A DNA stretch of 64,000 bases from Hypomesus transpacificus (Eukaryota; Chordata; Actinopteri; Osmeriformes; Osmeridae), in the NCBI RefSeq assembly GCF_021917145.1, contig NC_061064.1, positions 3,273,137 to 3,337,136 of the forward strand, in the 5' to 3' direction. Positions 1 through 19,200 of the stretch are shown here, piece after piece. The notes beneath the pieces were generated by a model, which was given only the letters and a program-made list of their open reading frames with translations, did not search any database and had not been told where the DNA came from. A program made the translations under genes and the position numbers. The first letter of the stretch is position 1. Each line of letters starts with the position of its first letter.

Positions 1-48
1 CCGCCTGGAAGGAGATGAGGGGGGGAGGGAAGGAGAAGAGGAGTTATG

Positions 49-190
49 GGAGTCAGATGGCTGAGCGGTTAGGGAATAGGGCTATTCATCAGAACGTTGC
101 CAGTTTGATTCCCAGCCTACTTGCCTCAGGGGAATATCCCTGTACTTTAAGTCGCTCTGGATAAGATAATCTGCTAAATGACTAAATGTA
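49..190 (+). mobile_element. tRNA-derived SINE, internally shortened
   Basis: Head GTCAGATGGCTGAGCGGTTA resembles a tRNA A box, and GCCAGTTTGATTCC a decayed B box. Tail is GTCGCTCTGGATAAGA then CTGCTAAATGACTAAATGTA. Compared with the copies at 16456 and 41977 it lacks most of the central GTCCTTGGGCAAGGC part. Lies in a supt6h intron. Confidence 0.8.
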
Positions 191-249
191 AGATATGGAG
201 GCAAAGCGGGGAGCAGCAACACTGACTGTGAGTGAGTGTGTGTGTGTAC

Positions 250-5471
<5,222 letters not shown>

Positions 5472-6260
5472 ACCTGCAAGGCTGGGGAATACAACAGATA
5501 CAGGTAGATGTTAGATATTGAGCTGAGATCTACGTTAAAGAGGTTCCATTATGTAATCCTTCTGAAATCAGAATGTCCTAGCTCATCCATTGTACTACAG
5601 CACCGTTTGTCCAAAGACCAAATACATTCAAACACTCGTCCAGCAATTGAGCTAACTTTTGAGTGAGTAAAGATTCCAATTTCATCAAACTGAAGAACAT
5701 CGGAGGCCTACTCCCTAGATGCAATGCAGTACTATATGGCCATCTACGTAAACAGCCAGCTAACAATTTATCTTGGATTAGGAAATCAATATAAATGCAT
5801 CTCACAAAAAAAGAAACGATTAGAAAGTAAACGTAAAGGGCAAAAAGCATCACTCCACGAGAGCAAGCTAATGCGTGAACGTTAGTTTGCTAACTTTAGC
5901 TAGCTAGCCAAAGTGTAGGATTTAATTTATAGCAAACAACGTATACTAGCTAAGTAGTTGAAACATGTAATGATGGAAGTCTCTGCACATAGATTGACTA
6001 CCTCACAACATTAGCTCATATTGTAACCCTGATCGAGAGCATAACTAGTGTAGGTATAGTAGGGACTGGAGACAATAACAAGGCCTCACTCCTCAATTTC
6101 GCAAGTGTTGGGTCTCTTGCTAGCTGGCTAGCTAGCTACCAACAACGGCATGTTAGCCTAATTGCTACTCTGGGTGTGAACAAGTCACGTCCTTGTTTTT
6201 CTTGTCATTGCTGGCGCCGTATCGCCAAGAAGGTGAAATTGCGTTGCGCTTGGAACTTAC

Positions 6261-6345
6261 TTCTCCTTGCGACGATAATTTGTTTAATCTCCTAATCCTT
6301 AGATTTAGGGATTTCTCTGCTACAACTTCACTAGCAGCTTTTTAA
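6261..6345 (-). other. supt6h: supt6h 5' untranslated exon (probable)
   Basis: On the minus strand a good donor (GAGAA|GTAAGT, boundary at 6261/6260) lies upstream of the coding start. The coding exon has a matching acceptor CCTTGCAG just before GT-ATG (5474/5473). The upstream end of this exon is an estimate. The 0.8-kb intron between the two holds no recognised element. Confidence 0.5.
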
Positions 6346-6730
6346 TGATGAAAATGGCCGAAGACAATTCCGGTGTTCAGCTAGAAACTTCCGGTGTAAA
6401 TCGAACTCAACCATGTGTCATCGATGGAGAATCATGATGACCCATTGTAACATGTCATTACTTTCACCTAAAGTGTATTTCACTTTTAACTACAGAGTTA
6501 TTTTAGAGGTTAAATAATTATTATAAAACACTGGAATCTAATGGAATGAACACAGCCACGGCGAAGTGTATTACATTGTGACAAGCGCTCAGTTTATTCT
6601 ACAATTACAACTCCACACAGCTCGTGGCGCTGTCGCCATTCTTGACCTGATTTTATACTGTAGCCACATCAGTGACGTAGCGTAAACTCACTACATTTGC
6701 GGTGAACAGTAGCAGCAGCGGTGAGCTGTA
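6346..6730. promoter_or_regulatory. Bidirectional promoter between supt6h and sdf2
   Basis: The two genes start head to head with about 0.4 kb between the inferred supt6h 5' exon and the sdf2 ATG. No TATA box is placed convincingly. The same divergent pair is adjacent in human on 17q11, so a shared promoter is likely but is inferred from arrangement only. Confidence 0.5.
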
Positions 6731-7617
6731 ATGGATAACTGTACTGGTCCCTCACATTTTATTTGTATCTATATACTGTTGTATTGTATATGTGGGCTTT
6801 CATTTGGTACTGAACTTAGTTTTGTGACGTGCGGTTCAGTCGTGAAACTCTTGAATGTAAAGCATAATGTGAGACTTCACTCGCATGACGTGCGCTACGG
6901 TTCTGGTGAGTCAGTCCTGATTTTAGCTCGGATCCCGTTTGATGTGTTTAGACTTTTACTACGTGTGTGTGTGCGCAAACGAACCTCTTTGTGTCAGGTA
7001 GTGGACAGCAGTCGGTGACAGGAGTCACCACCGTAGAGGATAGTAATAGTTACTGGAGCGTGCGTGGCACTATTGGCGCCATGTGCCACCGTGGGATCCC
7101 CGTCAAGTGTGGCCAGACCATCCGCCTGACACATGTCAACACAGGGAGGAACCTTCACAGCCACTACTTTACCTCCCCACTTTCCTCCAATCAGGTCGGC
7201 TTTATGCTCCAGTAGCAAATAGATTAACACAGCTGACAGCACATACTTCACAAACCCAACAACGCACTCTCTCATTCACACCCCCTCTCTCGTTATAATT
7301 TGTTCTCTTTCAAGGAGGTGAGTGCATTTGGCGAAGACGGGGAGGGGGACAACCTTGATGAGTGGACGGTCCAATGCGGGGGCTCCGTGTGGCAGCGGGA
7401 AGAGGCCGTCCGCTTCCTCCACGCCGCTACCGAGACTCTGCTGTCAGTGACAGGGGAGCAGTATGGGCGACCCATCCACGGACAGAGGGAGGTACACGCC
7501 ATGGCAGGCTCCAGCCAGCACAGCTTGTGGAAAGCCATGGAAGGCATCTACATGAAGCCTAGCGAGAGCCCGCTAGGTAGCAGGGACTACAGCCATCCTC
7601 TACACACAGAGTTCTGA
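6731..7617 (+). CDS. sdf2: Stromal cell-derived factor 2 (MIR-domain ER protein)
   Basis: Three exons, 6731-6905, 6998-7194 and 7315-7617, with GT-AG junctions in phase, encode 224 residues (human 211). A hydrophobic N-terminus (residues about 10-27) is a signal peptide. The mature part is three MIR repeats of the beta-trefoil type: VVKLLNVKHNVRLHSHDVRY, then IRLTHVNTGRNLHSHYFTSP, then LLSVTGEQYGRPIHGQREVH. Family knowledge: SDF2 sits in the ER lumen in chaperone complexes with DnaJB11 and BiP. Oddity: the protein ends HTEF, where human SDF2 ends HAEL and SDF2L1 ends HDEL, so any ER-retrieval signal here is a variant with terminal Phe. The start is supported by the signal peptide that follows. 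Confidence 0.97.
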
Positions 7618-8735
7618 ACCTGACCCCTCCCCCCCCACCCCCCGACCCCCCTCTGCTACCCACGTTAATACTGCTTCCTGTCTTTCGGTATTCTTTCTTT
7701 CTCTTTCTCTCAACTTCTTAAATCCATCCTTTCTCTGTCCTGCTTCTGTTTTGGCTCTGTTTCCTTTCCTTCTCCATCATCCTCCCCTTTTCTTTTTTGA
7801 GGACACATTTGCGCACAAGTGCCAAAGTGTATCAAGGTATGGTTATAATTGGTCTCGAGACCCATACCTGGGTACACACAGGATTGATACACTAAAGACT
7901 GAATCATAACCCAACCTCAGGGCGACAGATCGCTCTGTACCCCCTTCTGACTGAAGACGAGACAGGAAATGACCCGATCTGGCCATTCAAGCCTATAAAC
8001 ACAGTTCATATGATGTCACGGGTGCTATATTACCATGTGTTATGTTCTGGTTTTTGTACAGTGTTTGTCATTGTATGCCTGTTACAGTACATATGACTGA
8101 GTAATAGTGTCTTAGAAGGGAAGAGTAGAATGGAATGTATTAAACTTATCTCCGTATGAGTGTTCATATCACCACAACAGACATATTGTAGAGATTGTTT
8201 ATATATTGGACAGACAGTATGTGTGATTTTGTGATTGTGACTCCTATTAGTTTTGGGAAATGAGTACCAACTCTGTTCCCATGTAATCCTGACAAATAGA
8301 CTTGTAGCAAAACAGCATTGTTACACTGGTGCCTTTATTATATCGTAAGGACATGTGTGGTTTGCATTATAAACAAGCAATGGTTTTAATAATTGAGGGG
8401 CACTTGATCATAGAAACGGATCAACGTTAATATTCACATTCAGATTCAGTATTACACACACAGGACATATTCTCCATTGAATAAGCTGAGACAAAAAGCC
8501 TGCCTGTTTTCTGTGTTCATTGCAGTATTATCTGTCTCACTGCCACAGCTGTCAGGCAGCTAACATGGACACCTCATTACCGCAGACAGATGTCATGGCA
8601 ATGTCTTCTTCTGCGGCTGTAGGTGTCTCTTGCCCCAGGTGGAAGGGCAGTGTTTTAAGTTTTGGAACAATGCTGTTTTCACTTTGTATAAAATGTAACT
8701 GATACCTCAGAATAAATATGTTTTGCGCATCCTAG
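7618..8735 (+). other. sdf2: sdf2 3' UTR
   Basis: AT-rich untranslated sequence after the stop, ending near a canonical AATAAA at 8711-8716. A second AATAAA near 8931 could give a longer form. A C-rich tract follows the stop directly (7623-7650). Confidence 0.6.
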
Positions 8736-9884
8736 CATGTCCTGTCCTTGTGCTCTGATAGAAAATATATTTTTACTACCGGCATATGTCATTCATATGA
8801 GGTGCAATTATCAAGCTTGTCTTTTATCACTGTTAATCAGTATATATAGCATTTGGCCAGCATAGTTATATTGTTTTTATATCCTTTCCTATGTTGTCAC
8901 ATTCCCTTTACACCGCCCATATGTTTGAGGAATAAACCATTTTGAATGATCTAACCAAGTGTGACAGATGTTAAGACAGAATGACAGATGTTAATACCGA
9001 TTGGCCTCACTGCTCCAGCAGAGTCCTCTACTCACAGATTGGCATAACAGGTGCAGTGGCCCACCCATAATGCACCTGGTTTAACAGGGTCACAGGTCCC
9101 AGAAGCCACCAGGACTACACATTTGTGGATTTAAATGAAGCACTGAAAATGTGTGTTAACGTGTGTCATCCACCTCAGGGTCAGTCCAGTCACATCAGCT
9201 ACGTCTGTGGTGTTCCGAGTCCTGGCTGAGGAGGGGAGGAGACATGAGGACAATGTGCATTGCACAAAAGTAGACACTGGTACTTCAATGTCCAAGCTCC
9301 TCTCCATGACCTCACCTACTGAGGTGAGGATACGCTCGTGCACCTTGACGGAGAGAGACACTGACAGGTTTGAATAATTCATTAACCTCAGGGACTGTCC
9401 TGGAAGCAGCAGGCGGACTCGGTGGGGATAATCTTGTCATACGGTAATATATAACATGAGATGATGGTTCAATACATAATAAATGTTCCCAGCTTTAGTT
9501 ACAGTACATTTACGGTACTCATTTATTTAAGTAAAACAATGATTATAGTAATTATCAAACAACAGTTAGTCTGTGGTTATTTTATAGGCCTATAACTTCT
9601 ATGCTTACTTTGAGACAATTATCTATAAATACGTCTACTTCTTAAGCTACCTCTTAAAACAGGACTTGTGGCAATGCATGACAAATGTCTGAACCTGTTC
9701 AGATGGCTTGGTTTGTTCAATCCAGATTTTGTATGGTGCTGTTGTTGACTGTAGCTCACAGCTGCCAGACGTCTAATAATATTCCCGCAGCCAGGCAATA
9801 TTCCAACAGGCTTGTGTGAGCGTGATCTTAGCTCTACAACAATAAGCAGCCAGATACACACAAATACGTACTGACTTCAAGTTT
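8736..9884. other. Intergenic spacer, sdf2 to caln1 (convergent)
   Basis: Lies between the 3' ends of two convergent genes. No exon-like open frame, tRNA-like or transposon sequence is recognised here. Confidence 0.5.
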
Positions 9885-12258
9885 ATATCAAAACAAGTTT
9901 TATTGCATAAACACAGGTTTGATTATTTTTCATACCGATTAGATTACATGTCATTATTTGCATTATTTAACATCCATTTGAATAAACAATATTGCTGTTT
10001 TCATTCCTTCTCTCTGTCTAAGCAGCATGCCAAGGTTATATATATCTGTGTTTAGATTTCTCTTTATACAATCATGTAATAAACATGTTTCAACAAGTTT
10101 ATGTCAGTTAAGGGGAGATTTACTTTGTTCTTGCAGGGAAATGGTATTATGGTGTAAACTTGGAGATATAAATATTTTGAAACCTCTCTTTACATCCCCT
10201 TTGCAAGGTTTAAAAAATATGACACAAATATTAAGACTATCTAGATTACATACTTAGAATATATGCTGGTGTCATAGGACCTGGCTAATAGACAAAAATG
10301 GTCCTTGGCAATCAAATATAAATATATTGTAAACGTATAGAGAATTTTTTTAAACAACTGGGTGCTTTGACATAAAACTACAGAATACTACAGTATGTGT
10401 ACATTCACTACTTCCGCTTATAGAATATGAGGCAGTGAATACATCAATATCTACTGTGACAGGAACACAACATTACAACTTATGTGGATATCCACCTTTT
10501 ACAGTGAATCCTACAGTCACCAGTGTGGACGTACACGACACTGAGATGATGTGACCTTGTATTTGCATATTTATGAAACATATTCCTTTGTGCAGTCTGA
10601 TTTGATTAATAGCTGGTATATACTGGCATGAGTAGTTATTTCAGTATAAATCTGAAAGTCAAATGTGACAGCCTGTCATACATACATACATACATTTAAG
10701 GCCGTGCCACTGGGAAAGGTTGAATAGATTTCCCCTTTCTTTCACAGTCTTGAAACGCAGTAGTAGAATATGCATACTGAGTGTGTGACTGTTGTAACGT
10801 TTGATTTGGCCTCCATCTGTCCGTGGTGTCGGTTCACCCCGCCTACTGATCTGAGTCATCTGGATAGATACTTGTAAGAGACAAGAAGGGCTATGAGGTT
10901 GCTTACATCCATCCATGTCTATGAGCTTTAGTAAGATGAGTGAATATCAAGTAACTGAACTGGTGAAAGAACATTATGACTTCTTACTGAAATATCCATT
11001 TATTTCAAAGATAATACTTGGTGTAGTTCTCACTTGAGCCACTAGATGGCCTAGTTCAACAAAATAAATTATGTTGCCAACATTCACAAATATCCCTGAC
11101 ATAGCTACCCTCACCCCAACTATGTATATATCAAATATGCAACATTGTAAATGTGTTTTTGGTAAGATGAATATATGATCAGACTATACTGTTGTAAGTG
11201 GCAGTGTCAACTCTGTAAATAAATAGACTGACTTTTGTAAGTAGGTCTACCTTTGAACTGAACAAAAATGTTAGAAGAACAAAGATCTGTACGTGAAGGA
11301 TACAAGCCTGTGTCTCAACACAGCATTTCGAACCAAGACCCTACTTTACCCAATCCCCTTACATGTCCAAAACAACAACACACCTCAACCATAGCCTGGT
11401 GTGTCTTCCACTCAATTTCAACTGCGTCTATACTTTGCCTCAGCTCACATAGCACACACATGCAGACAACACTGCCCTACTGACGACATGAGACAAGAGT
11501 AACCGTATATAGCACACATTGTACATACAGAGTGTCTGTGTAAACGCGTTTGGACATTATCACAGACTGTAGTTGCACAAATATTACATATAGACATGTA
11601 CAAAGTGAGTGAAATGTCTCTTTACTGGAGCACCAACGCTCTTAGTAACATGTTGGCTGGAAATTTAATTTTTTATTTTATTTTAAGGGGGGTGGGGAGT
11701 TGGTGGTGGGGCTATGCATTGGCCTGTGGTGTGTCAAACAAGGGTGAGGCCATTTTAAATACTGTACATGACAGAACAACAAATATAGAGATTTAAGTAC
11801 CACAGACGACCTACAGTGCCCTCACTCAGTTAGTAGCAACAGTCCTTAAGTTTCAACTTAAAGGTTCAGAGCACCTGGTGCATGTTAAAAATGAAGGTGT
11901 CAATTAGAAAAATGTTAAAGGGTGGTCGTGGTATTGACTTCAGTACTCAAAGGAATCTTCTCATCCCTACATGATTATGAAAACAAAATACAGATCCATC
12001 AGATCCAGTTTATTAAAATAACCAGTGTCTTTGTTTTTTGACAGTTACTAAAATAATGGATTCTCTGCGTGCATGCCTTCCTTACATCCATTGCATTGTC
12101 TGTTAATAATAGGAATTCAAACAAATAATCATAAAAAAGTGATCGTAGATCACAGGTGTGTTTGGGAGGCTGGTCTGCTCCTGTTGTCTGCTGAGACAGC
12201 ATGTGAGATCATAGCTGCCCTCCCTCCCCCCCACAGTCCAGGCTCACAGTGTGGTTAG
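9885..12258 (-). other. caln1: caln1 3' UTR (long)
   Basis: About 2.4 kb of AT-rich sequence follows the caln1 stop on the minus strand. The first good distal polyadenylation signal, AATAAA, is the complement of TTTATT at about 9899-9904. The extent is inferred from that signal and from the lack of any other gene. Confidence 0.45.
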
Positions 12259-15200
12259 TTACTCCATGCCGTTCCGCAGCATCTGATTGGCTGCGATGAG
12301 CATGACACTGATGATAAAAGCCATGGCAAAGGCGCAGATCAGACTCTTCCTCACGCACGTCTGTCGGTTCTTCTTCTTAGGATGGACTGGAGAGAAAAGA
12401 GAAGAGGAGGAGAGAAAACGAAATGATGAGAATTGGACTTCCCCCCCTGAGACTGCACCACAGACAACAAAGAAATGGGGGTTAGTAGGGGTTAGGATGG
12501 GTTAGGGTTTCCCCCAGACACCAGATAAATGAGGGGAGGGAAGATGGAGGAGGAGGGAGGGGGGAGGAGAGTGGAAGGAGGAGAGAGGAAGGAGAAGGGA
12601 TGAGGGAGAAGGGTGAGGGAGGATAGAGGATGGAATGTGGGGGAGTGTAGTTGCCATGGCTCTGGCAGTTGGAGCAACAACACTGAAACCTTCCCTCTCA
12701 GCCTGCTCTTGTCTAAGTTGGTTACAATCACAAAGCAACGTCAGCAAGCTATGTCATGTCACTGTTATTGGGTCTGACAGACATTGGATCCAAGGGACAG
12801 GTGAGAGCAGGTAGGAGTGAAGGATTAAGGAGGAGAGGAACAGATGTAAGAGAGGAGGGGTTAACGTGCAGGTCAGAGGGTAGAGAGCGGGTGCTCAGGC
12901 GTGCAGCTGTTCTATTGTATTAACGTCCTAAACATCGCTGTTGTCTTTGACACTTCTCCTTCCCCTCTACGTTTCCAGTCATTGCTTATCTCCTTTAGGA
13001 GCCTTAATTCATGACTTTCAATCTCCTCACTGAAATATAAATCGGTGAGGTAAGTGGCACACTGATTATTTTCCATTTTTTCATTGACCATTTACCTCAC
13101 TCTGCCCATCTCTCTGTGCCTCTATCCTATTTCCCTGCCACGCCCCCCTCCTTCCCCTTCCCCCAGATTTCCAATCGACCTCCTTTATCTTCGTTTCTAT
13201 CTCCCCCCCCCTTTTCCTGTCATCATAATCTATCTTTGTCTCCCCCCTTCTTTCTACCTCCCCACCGCTCACCTCCTTCGTACTCAGGGCAGTTCTGGTT
13301 TTCGTTGAGGCTCTCTTCCTCTGTGATGATGATGTTCTCAATGTCCTTCATTGTCAGGTGGTCTCTGAAGGCGTGGAACAGAACTTGCTTCAGCTCATCT
13401 AGAGACAGCTGCTGCATGTCAAACTGCAAGGGCATGATCATAAACACACATCTCAGTTCCAGCATTGCAAAGAGATGATCAAAAAGATTGTATTGAAATC
13501 ATTAGTTTCCTTGCAGATACAGATTCGATTATTTTTTATTTTTTTTTGGGGGGGGGGGATCCTGTATGTGTGTGTGTGAGTGAAGAATTGATTTATGAGG
13601 CCTTGAGGAGAATGGGTCTTATCCGATCAATAGTGTGATTCTCTGGCATTTTCATCGGTTTCACTTTTGGGAGCTTTGGATTTCATTTCAGTCCTTCCCA
13701 TCCTAAAACCCATGTCCTTCCAGGACACTCTCCTCTTTTCTGCCTGAAATGGACTGACTGTTTATCCTTAAAAACGGTGTGACCACTTACTAACCCTAAC
13801 CCAAAGGGGGGAGGTAGGAGGAGTGAGAGAGCAAAACGGTTGAGTGGAACCGATACTTTAAAAGAAGGAAGAAAGGTAACGGTAGAAAGAGAAAGTGGCA
13901 GACGGTCTTAAGGACAGGAGGAGGGAGAAGAGGGAGGAAAGACAGAGATGGAGGAAAGAGACACAAGGTTGTGTCGGTGAAAGAGAAAGGTTGACTTGAT
14001 TGAACTGAGAGGCTAGTAATCCACGTGTGCGCAGCTGGTGATAACATCGGTCTCTCAAATGATTAAGCCAAAAACCAACACCGACTGGAGCGACTGTGTC
14101 AAGAATCGTTGAAAGGGTATTAACGGTTTTGGAACTAAGGCGACGCGGGGATCTGGGCACTTTGCAGGTGTGGAGAAGAAAAGTGGGCTTCTGTACGTGT
14201 CACTCCCAACCCTCACTGTGTACAGGAGATACTGTGACAGGGAGTATGTTCCCACAGGAGGGAAGTGGCAATGGAAAGATTTTTTCCCCCCTGACCTTCA
14301 GACAAATTCGCTTACTTCTCTTGGTGTGTCACTCTCACAAACACACACACACACACACATACAGAGGAGATGCTCCTCCCTCCTCTGCTTGCTCTCTCTC
14401 CCTCTAGAAGGCCAAGGTAAGATCAGATCAGTTGATGGATGATGTGGCGGTGGGAGACTTTGAGGCTGTTCTATTGTAGGCAGTGTTGGCCCATTGAGTG
14501 TGAGCTGTAATAGGGTTTGGGAACATGAAAGTGACACCAATAAAAGGTCGTAATAACATTCTAATCAGCCTTATCTAATATCCTTCCTGATATCCCATTA
14601 TCCACATGGATAGCAATCGATACAATGTTCCCACCACATTCAATATTATATCTCAATGCCTACTCTTCCCACAATGTTGTATGAGGTTGATCTACCTAAT
14701 ACATGCTCACACACACACACATGCACGCATATGCACGCACAAACATTTATTAAGAGCTTAAAAGCCTGTCTCATTATAACTGATTGAAAGGTAGTGCGTG
14801 ATGTGTGCATTGAAAAGCAGGAAAGCTCTATTGATTCCAATCTTACTGAGCTCGTCACCTTTCCAGGTGATTTACACCTCAATTACCGAAACAACGTACA
14901 CACACACACACCCTGACACACGGACACACACACCACAAGATTAATACAAGAAGAAAGACATCAACCTTAGAGGGACACACACACACACACACACATACAT
15001 AGAACCAGGAGGAAGGTTACATTTACATTTAATCATTTAGCAGACGCTTTTATCCAAAGCAACTAACAAGAGAGAGCTTGACAAAAAGTACATAGGTCAA
15101 TGATCATAAACAACGAGATAGCCCCAAAAACATTGCAGGTAGCCAAAACATGAAGCAAACATTGTGAAAAGCAAATAGGTGCCAATGGGTAGAACCAGAA

Positions 15201-16255
15201 GAGCATGTAGTTAAACAAATTTCAATTTAACAACACGATCCTCGAAAGTGCTGGAGTGTACCTGGAGGAAAGCAAGCAACAATAAGGCAAGCCAAAGCAA
15301 ATGTATCTCTGGTGGGTGCGTCTGTGATATCGAAGACCCAGATCAGATCACAGTGTGCAAACAGACCCCAGGTCAAGGATAACCAGTGCTCAGGTGAAGG
15401 TGGAAGCGATGAGTGGAGAGAGCCTAAGTCCACAGACTCAGACAGCAACATAACGACTTCATTCATCCCCAGAAGAATGGTCTGCCGCATGCCAGAGATT
15501 GTGTGTGGTGTCTCCGGACGGACTGTGTGAGTGACAGCTGAGGGCAGGGAGACTGAGCGGTTGTCTGTTCATTGTTGCCAGGGCTCTGTTCTCTGTGTGA
15601 TGTCTGAGTAGGGGGAATAAAGCTACAATGCCTTCGCCTCTGTCTGAGGATAAACAACATGACATGGAAGGACAATGAGACTGTCTGTGATGCTTTTGTC
15701 TGTCTGGCCTGGAGAGTGCTGTGCCCAATCACATCCCAGGATCCTCTATGATACACCTGGAAATGTAAATAGGGGGTTGGAATATCACACACACACATGT
15801 GCACACACACACACACACCGTATGAGGGAGTGATAGACAGGGCATGTGGAGATTACATCTGTCTGCCTTTGGTTGACCGTGTAATGTGTGTGTGTGCGTA
15901 TGTTTGCATGTGTGTGTGTGACGACAGCAGTGGCACATTAAAGGTGTCCAGACACATCAATCAGACACACATAGACGCATGACTCAATGTCCTTCCAAAC
16001 ATCTCCTCTCCGTCCTCTTAGGAGTCAGGACAGTATCTCCTTGCTCACAGCTGTGTTAACACTTCAAAACGTTTACAGAATGCTTACAGAACACATCTTC
16101 TGCAGTAATGGCTGTATGCAATGTCAGTTGGAGTTGAAAATGCTTGCAAGCTGTACTTATAAGTCTTTTGATTTGAAAGACCAAAGTTAAATGAGCTGAT
16201 TATGTAGTTTTTATGCTAAAAGCACTAACGCATTCCATCACACACACAAGCATGC

Positions 16256-16287
<32 letters not shown>

Positions 16288-19200
16288 ACAAACACACACA
16301 CAGATATGCTGGAGTCCTTTTGCTGGTAAGGGAAGAGGGTTTCTCCCCCCCTTCATATTTACTAACTCTCAGCCGATATCTGGCATCCTTGGGTAATATC
16401 TGGCAGTCTGGGAATTAAAAAACAGATACTGCAGAACGACCGTGGGGTTCCGATTGGGAGTCAGATGGCTGAGTGGTGAGGGAGTCGGGCTAGTAATCAG
16501 AAGGTTGCCGGATCGATTCCCCGCCGTGCCACATGATGTTGTGTCCTTGGGCAAGGCACTTCACCCTACTTGCCTCGGGGGGAATGTCCCTGTACTTACT
16601 GTAAGTCGCTCTGGATAAGAGCGTCTGCTAAATGACTAAATGTAAATGTAATGTAAATGGGTTCCATTGAATCTGTCAAGGCATCCAAGGAACATGGAGC
16701 TTGGGCCGAGGCCCGCAGTCAAAACTTTCCTAGATGGAACAAGGTACAATCTCACAAAAGTTCAGAAACACACACACACACACACACAGGCACATCTTCA
16801 TGTCTCCATACCTCCTACTGATGCCAATCAGTGAGCTGCTCAGCTGGTCTCATGATGTTATCGCAGTTCAGTGCCTATATGAGTCATCACCCCCCACCAC
16901 AGCAAGGTATAATTCCCTTCCTCCCTCTCTATTTACCTCTTCCCTCTCCCTCTCCCTCTCCCTCTCCCTCTCCCTCTCCCTCTCCCTCTCCCTCTCTCTC
17001 TTTCTCTCTTTCTCTCGCTTTCTCAGTTTTGCTCTCTGTCTCCTTATTTCTCCTTCTTTCTTTTGCTCTTGCTTTTTTTATGACTCATTGTGTCTGTTAC
17101 GGTGAACGTCTAAATCTCCACCTAGACACAGACTGTCTGCGACCTTGATGAATCATTAAATCTTATTCCCTTTCTTTCTCCCCGTCTTCAACTACTTCGG
17201 TTTTGTTTTTGTCTCTGTCTTCCTCTTCTCTCTCTCTCACTCTCTCGCTGTCTTCCATTTCCTCTCTTCCAAACAGTCTAACCTTCACTCCAGTGATTCA
17301 CAGTCTTTAGTTAGTTAGTTTATTCAAAGTAAATTACGTAACGCTGACTAGCTCCGACGGGAAAACTACCAGGGGAACAATAATCTGTCCTGACAGGATT
17401 TCCAGAGTACACTGATTTACTCAATACAAAACAACACAAACAATCCTAGTTTTGGTTCGAGGTACTGCCAACTACATTACTCCAACAAATAGTAAAAAAT
17501 GGAATTCATCCATCAACAGAAGCTAGGCTAGTGCACACCAGCCATATGGACGTGAACAGAAGCTTACTCCAAGGCACTCGTTCAACCCCAAACAGATGCA
17601 CTTCCCTGGAATATCTTTCTTCTGTGAAGGAGAGGTCTTTTGAAGCCGATACAAATGTCCCAAGAGCAGGCATGCGCATACACGCACACACACACGCAGA
17701 CCCACACACACTCAATCCTCAGCATGACACTCTATTAAAGCCCTGGGCCCCCCCAAAAATATGTTTCTGGATGAAGGGTGTAGGTAGGGGGTCTGTGAGT
17801 GCTTGTGTGTGTTTGTGTAGGTGTACATGTGTGTGTTTGTGCCAATATGTGAAGAAAACAGGCTTTGAGTGAGCCTCTCAACGTGACCTGAATGCCGAAT
17901 ACTCTCAGAAGACATCCTGAGGAGAATAGGGAGAGGAGGTAGCAGAAATGGAAAGATGAAGAAGGAGATAAATGAGAGGTAGGAAGAGGAAACGGAGAGG
18001 AGCCAAGGAGAGACAACAACCAAAGAAGAAGAAGTGGGTAGGAGGCCAGCGTCCTGGCTCTAACCTGCCAGAAGATGTTGTCAATGGTGTTGCCCAGAAA
18101 TCCTTCTCTGGTCTCAGAGGACAGTAATTTGGGTCCTAGTATCGTCATGAACTCCTCAAAGTCCACCTGGCCATCCCCTATAGGCACACAGACAAACAGA
18201 TAAGGGGGGCTCACATAGATAAACAGACAGACATACTGGTGCGCCCCGACAAACAGGTTTGTGTTTCCTGTGTGGTTCTGAACATTTTACAACTCATTTT
18301 TCTTCCGTGCAATGGATGTTCTACGCACATTATAAGTACTGATCATCTCATACAGAGATGATGCGTGTGTGTGTTTTGTGTGTATATGTAAGTGTGTGTG
18401 TTGTGTGTATGTAAGTGTGCATGTGTGGGAGAAGGAGACCGGGTCCTTGCCAACGCAAATGAGCCCCATGTAAATAGCTTATGTGTTTGATAAGAATGGA
18501 GAATGACTACATAAACAAAGACAAAGGAGGCAATCTTTACTTTCAGTGTGTGTGATTGTGTATACGCGTTTGTTTATGTGTGTGTGTGTGAATATGCTTG
18601 TGTGTGTGTGTTTGTGAGTATGCTTGTGTGTCACCGTCCACCGCCTCACCGTCCATGTCCAGTCTTTGCATGATGATGGCCAGTTCTACCTCACTGGGCA
18701 TGTACCCCAGAGAGCGCATGGCCATACCCAGCTCCTGCTTAGAAATGAAGCCATTACCATCGCGGTCCAACACCCGGAACGCCTCTCTGATCTCTGCAGA
18801 CACACACACACACAGACACACACACACACACCCAGACACACACACACAGTACCAGTATACATTACATAAGCGTGTGCTGTGCTGAGAGCTACACAGACTG
18901 TGTGTGTGACTCCCGTACATATCTGTCTTTGTGTCTCTTTTAATTACCGTATGCAGGAAGAACAAACGAACAAGCCAGCAATCCGACCATTCAAAACTTC
19001 ACGAGAGAGACGTGATCCAACCATAAGCTCCTTCTCTCTGACAGGAAGTCTCTCAGTCTTTTCCTGCACCAACCCCTTTATGTTCAATTCCCAGGAAGGA
19101 GACGATGCTCTATTTTACTTCCTTTCTGTTCTCTCATTCCCTCGCTATCTACATCTCTATCTCTCTGTAGTCAATCCCCGAAGTCACTGCCTGTATTTAA

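Larger units (their letters stand above)
13424..18064 (-). other. caln1: caln1 intron 3 (4.6 kb) with repeats
   Basis: No coding sequence is supported here. It holds several CA/GT tracts (14337-14360, 14708-14722, 16258-16300, 16767-16789), a LINE/SINE-tail repeat at 15016-15290, a full SINE at 16456-16660 and a TCTCCC-type array at 16940-17000. Confidence 0.7.
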
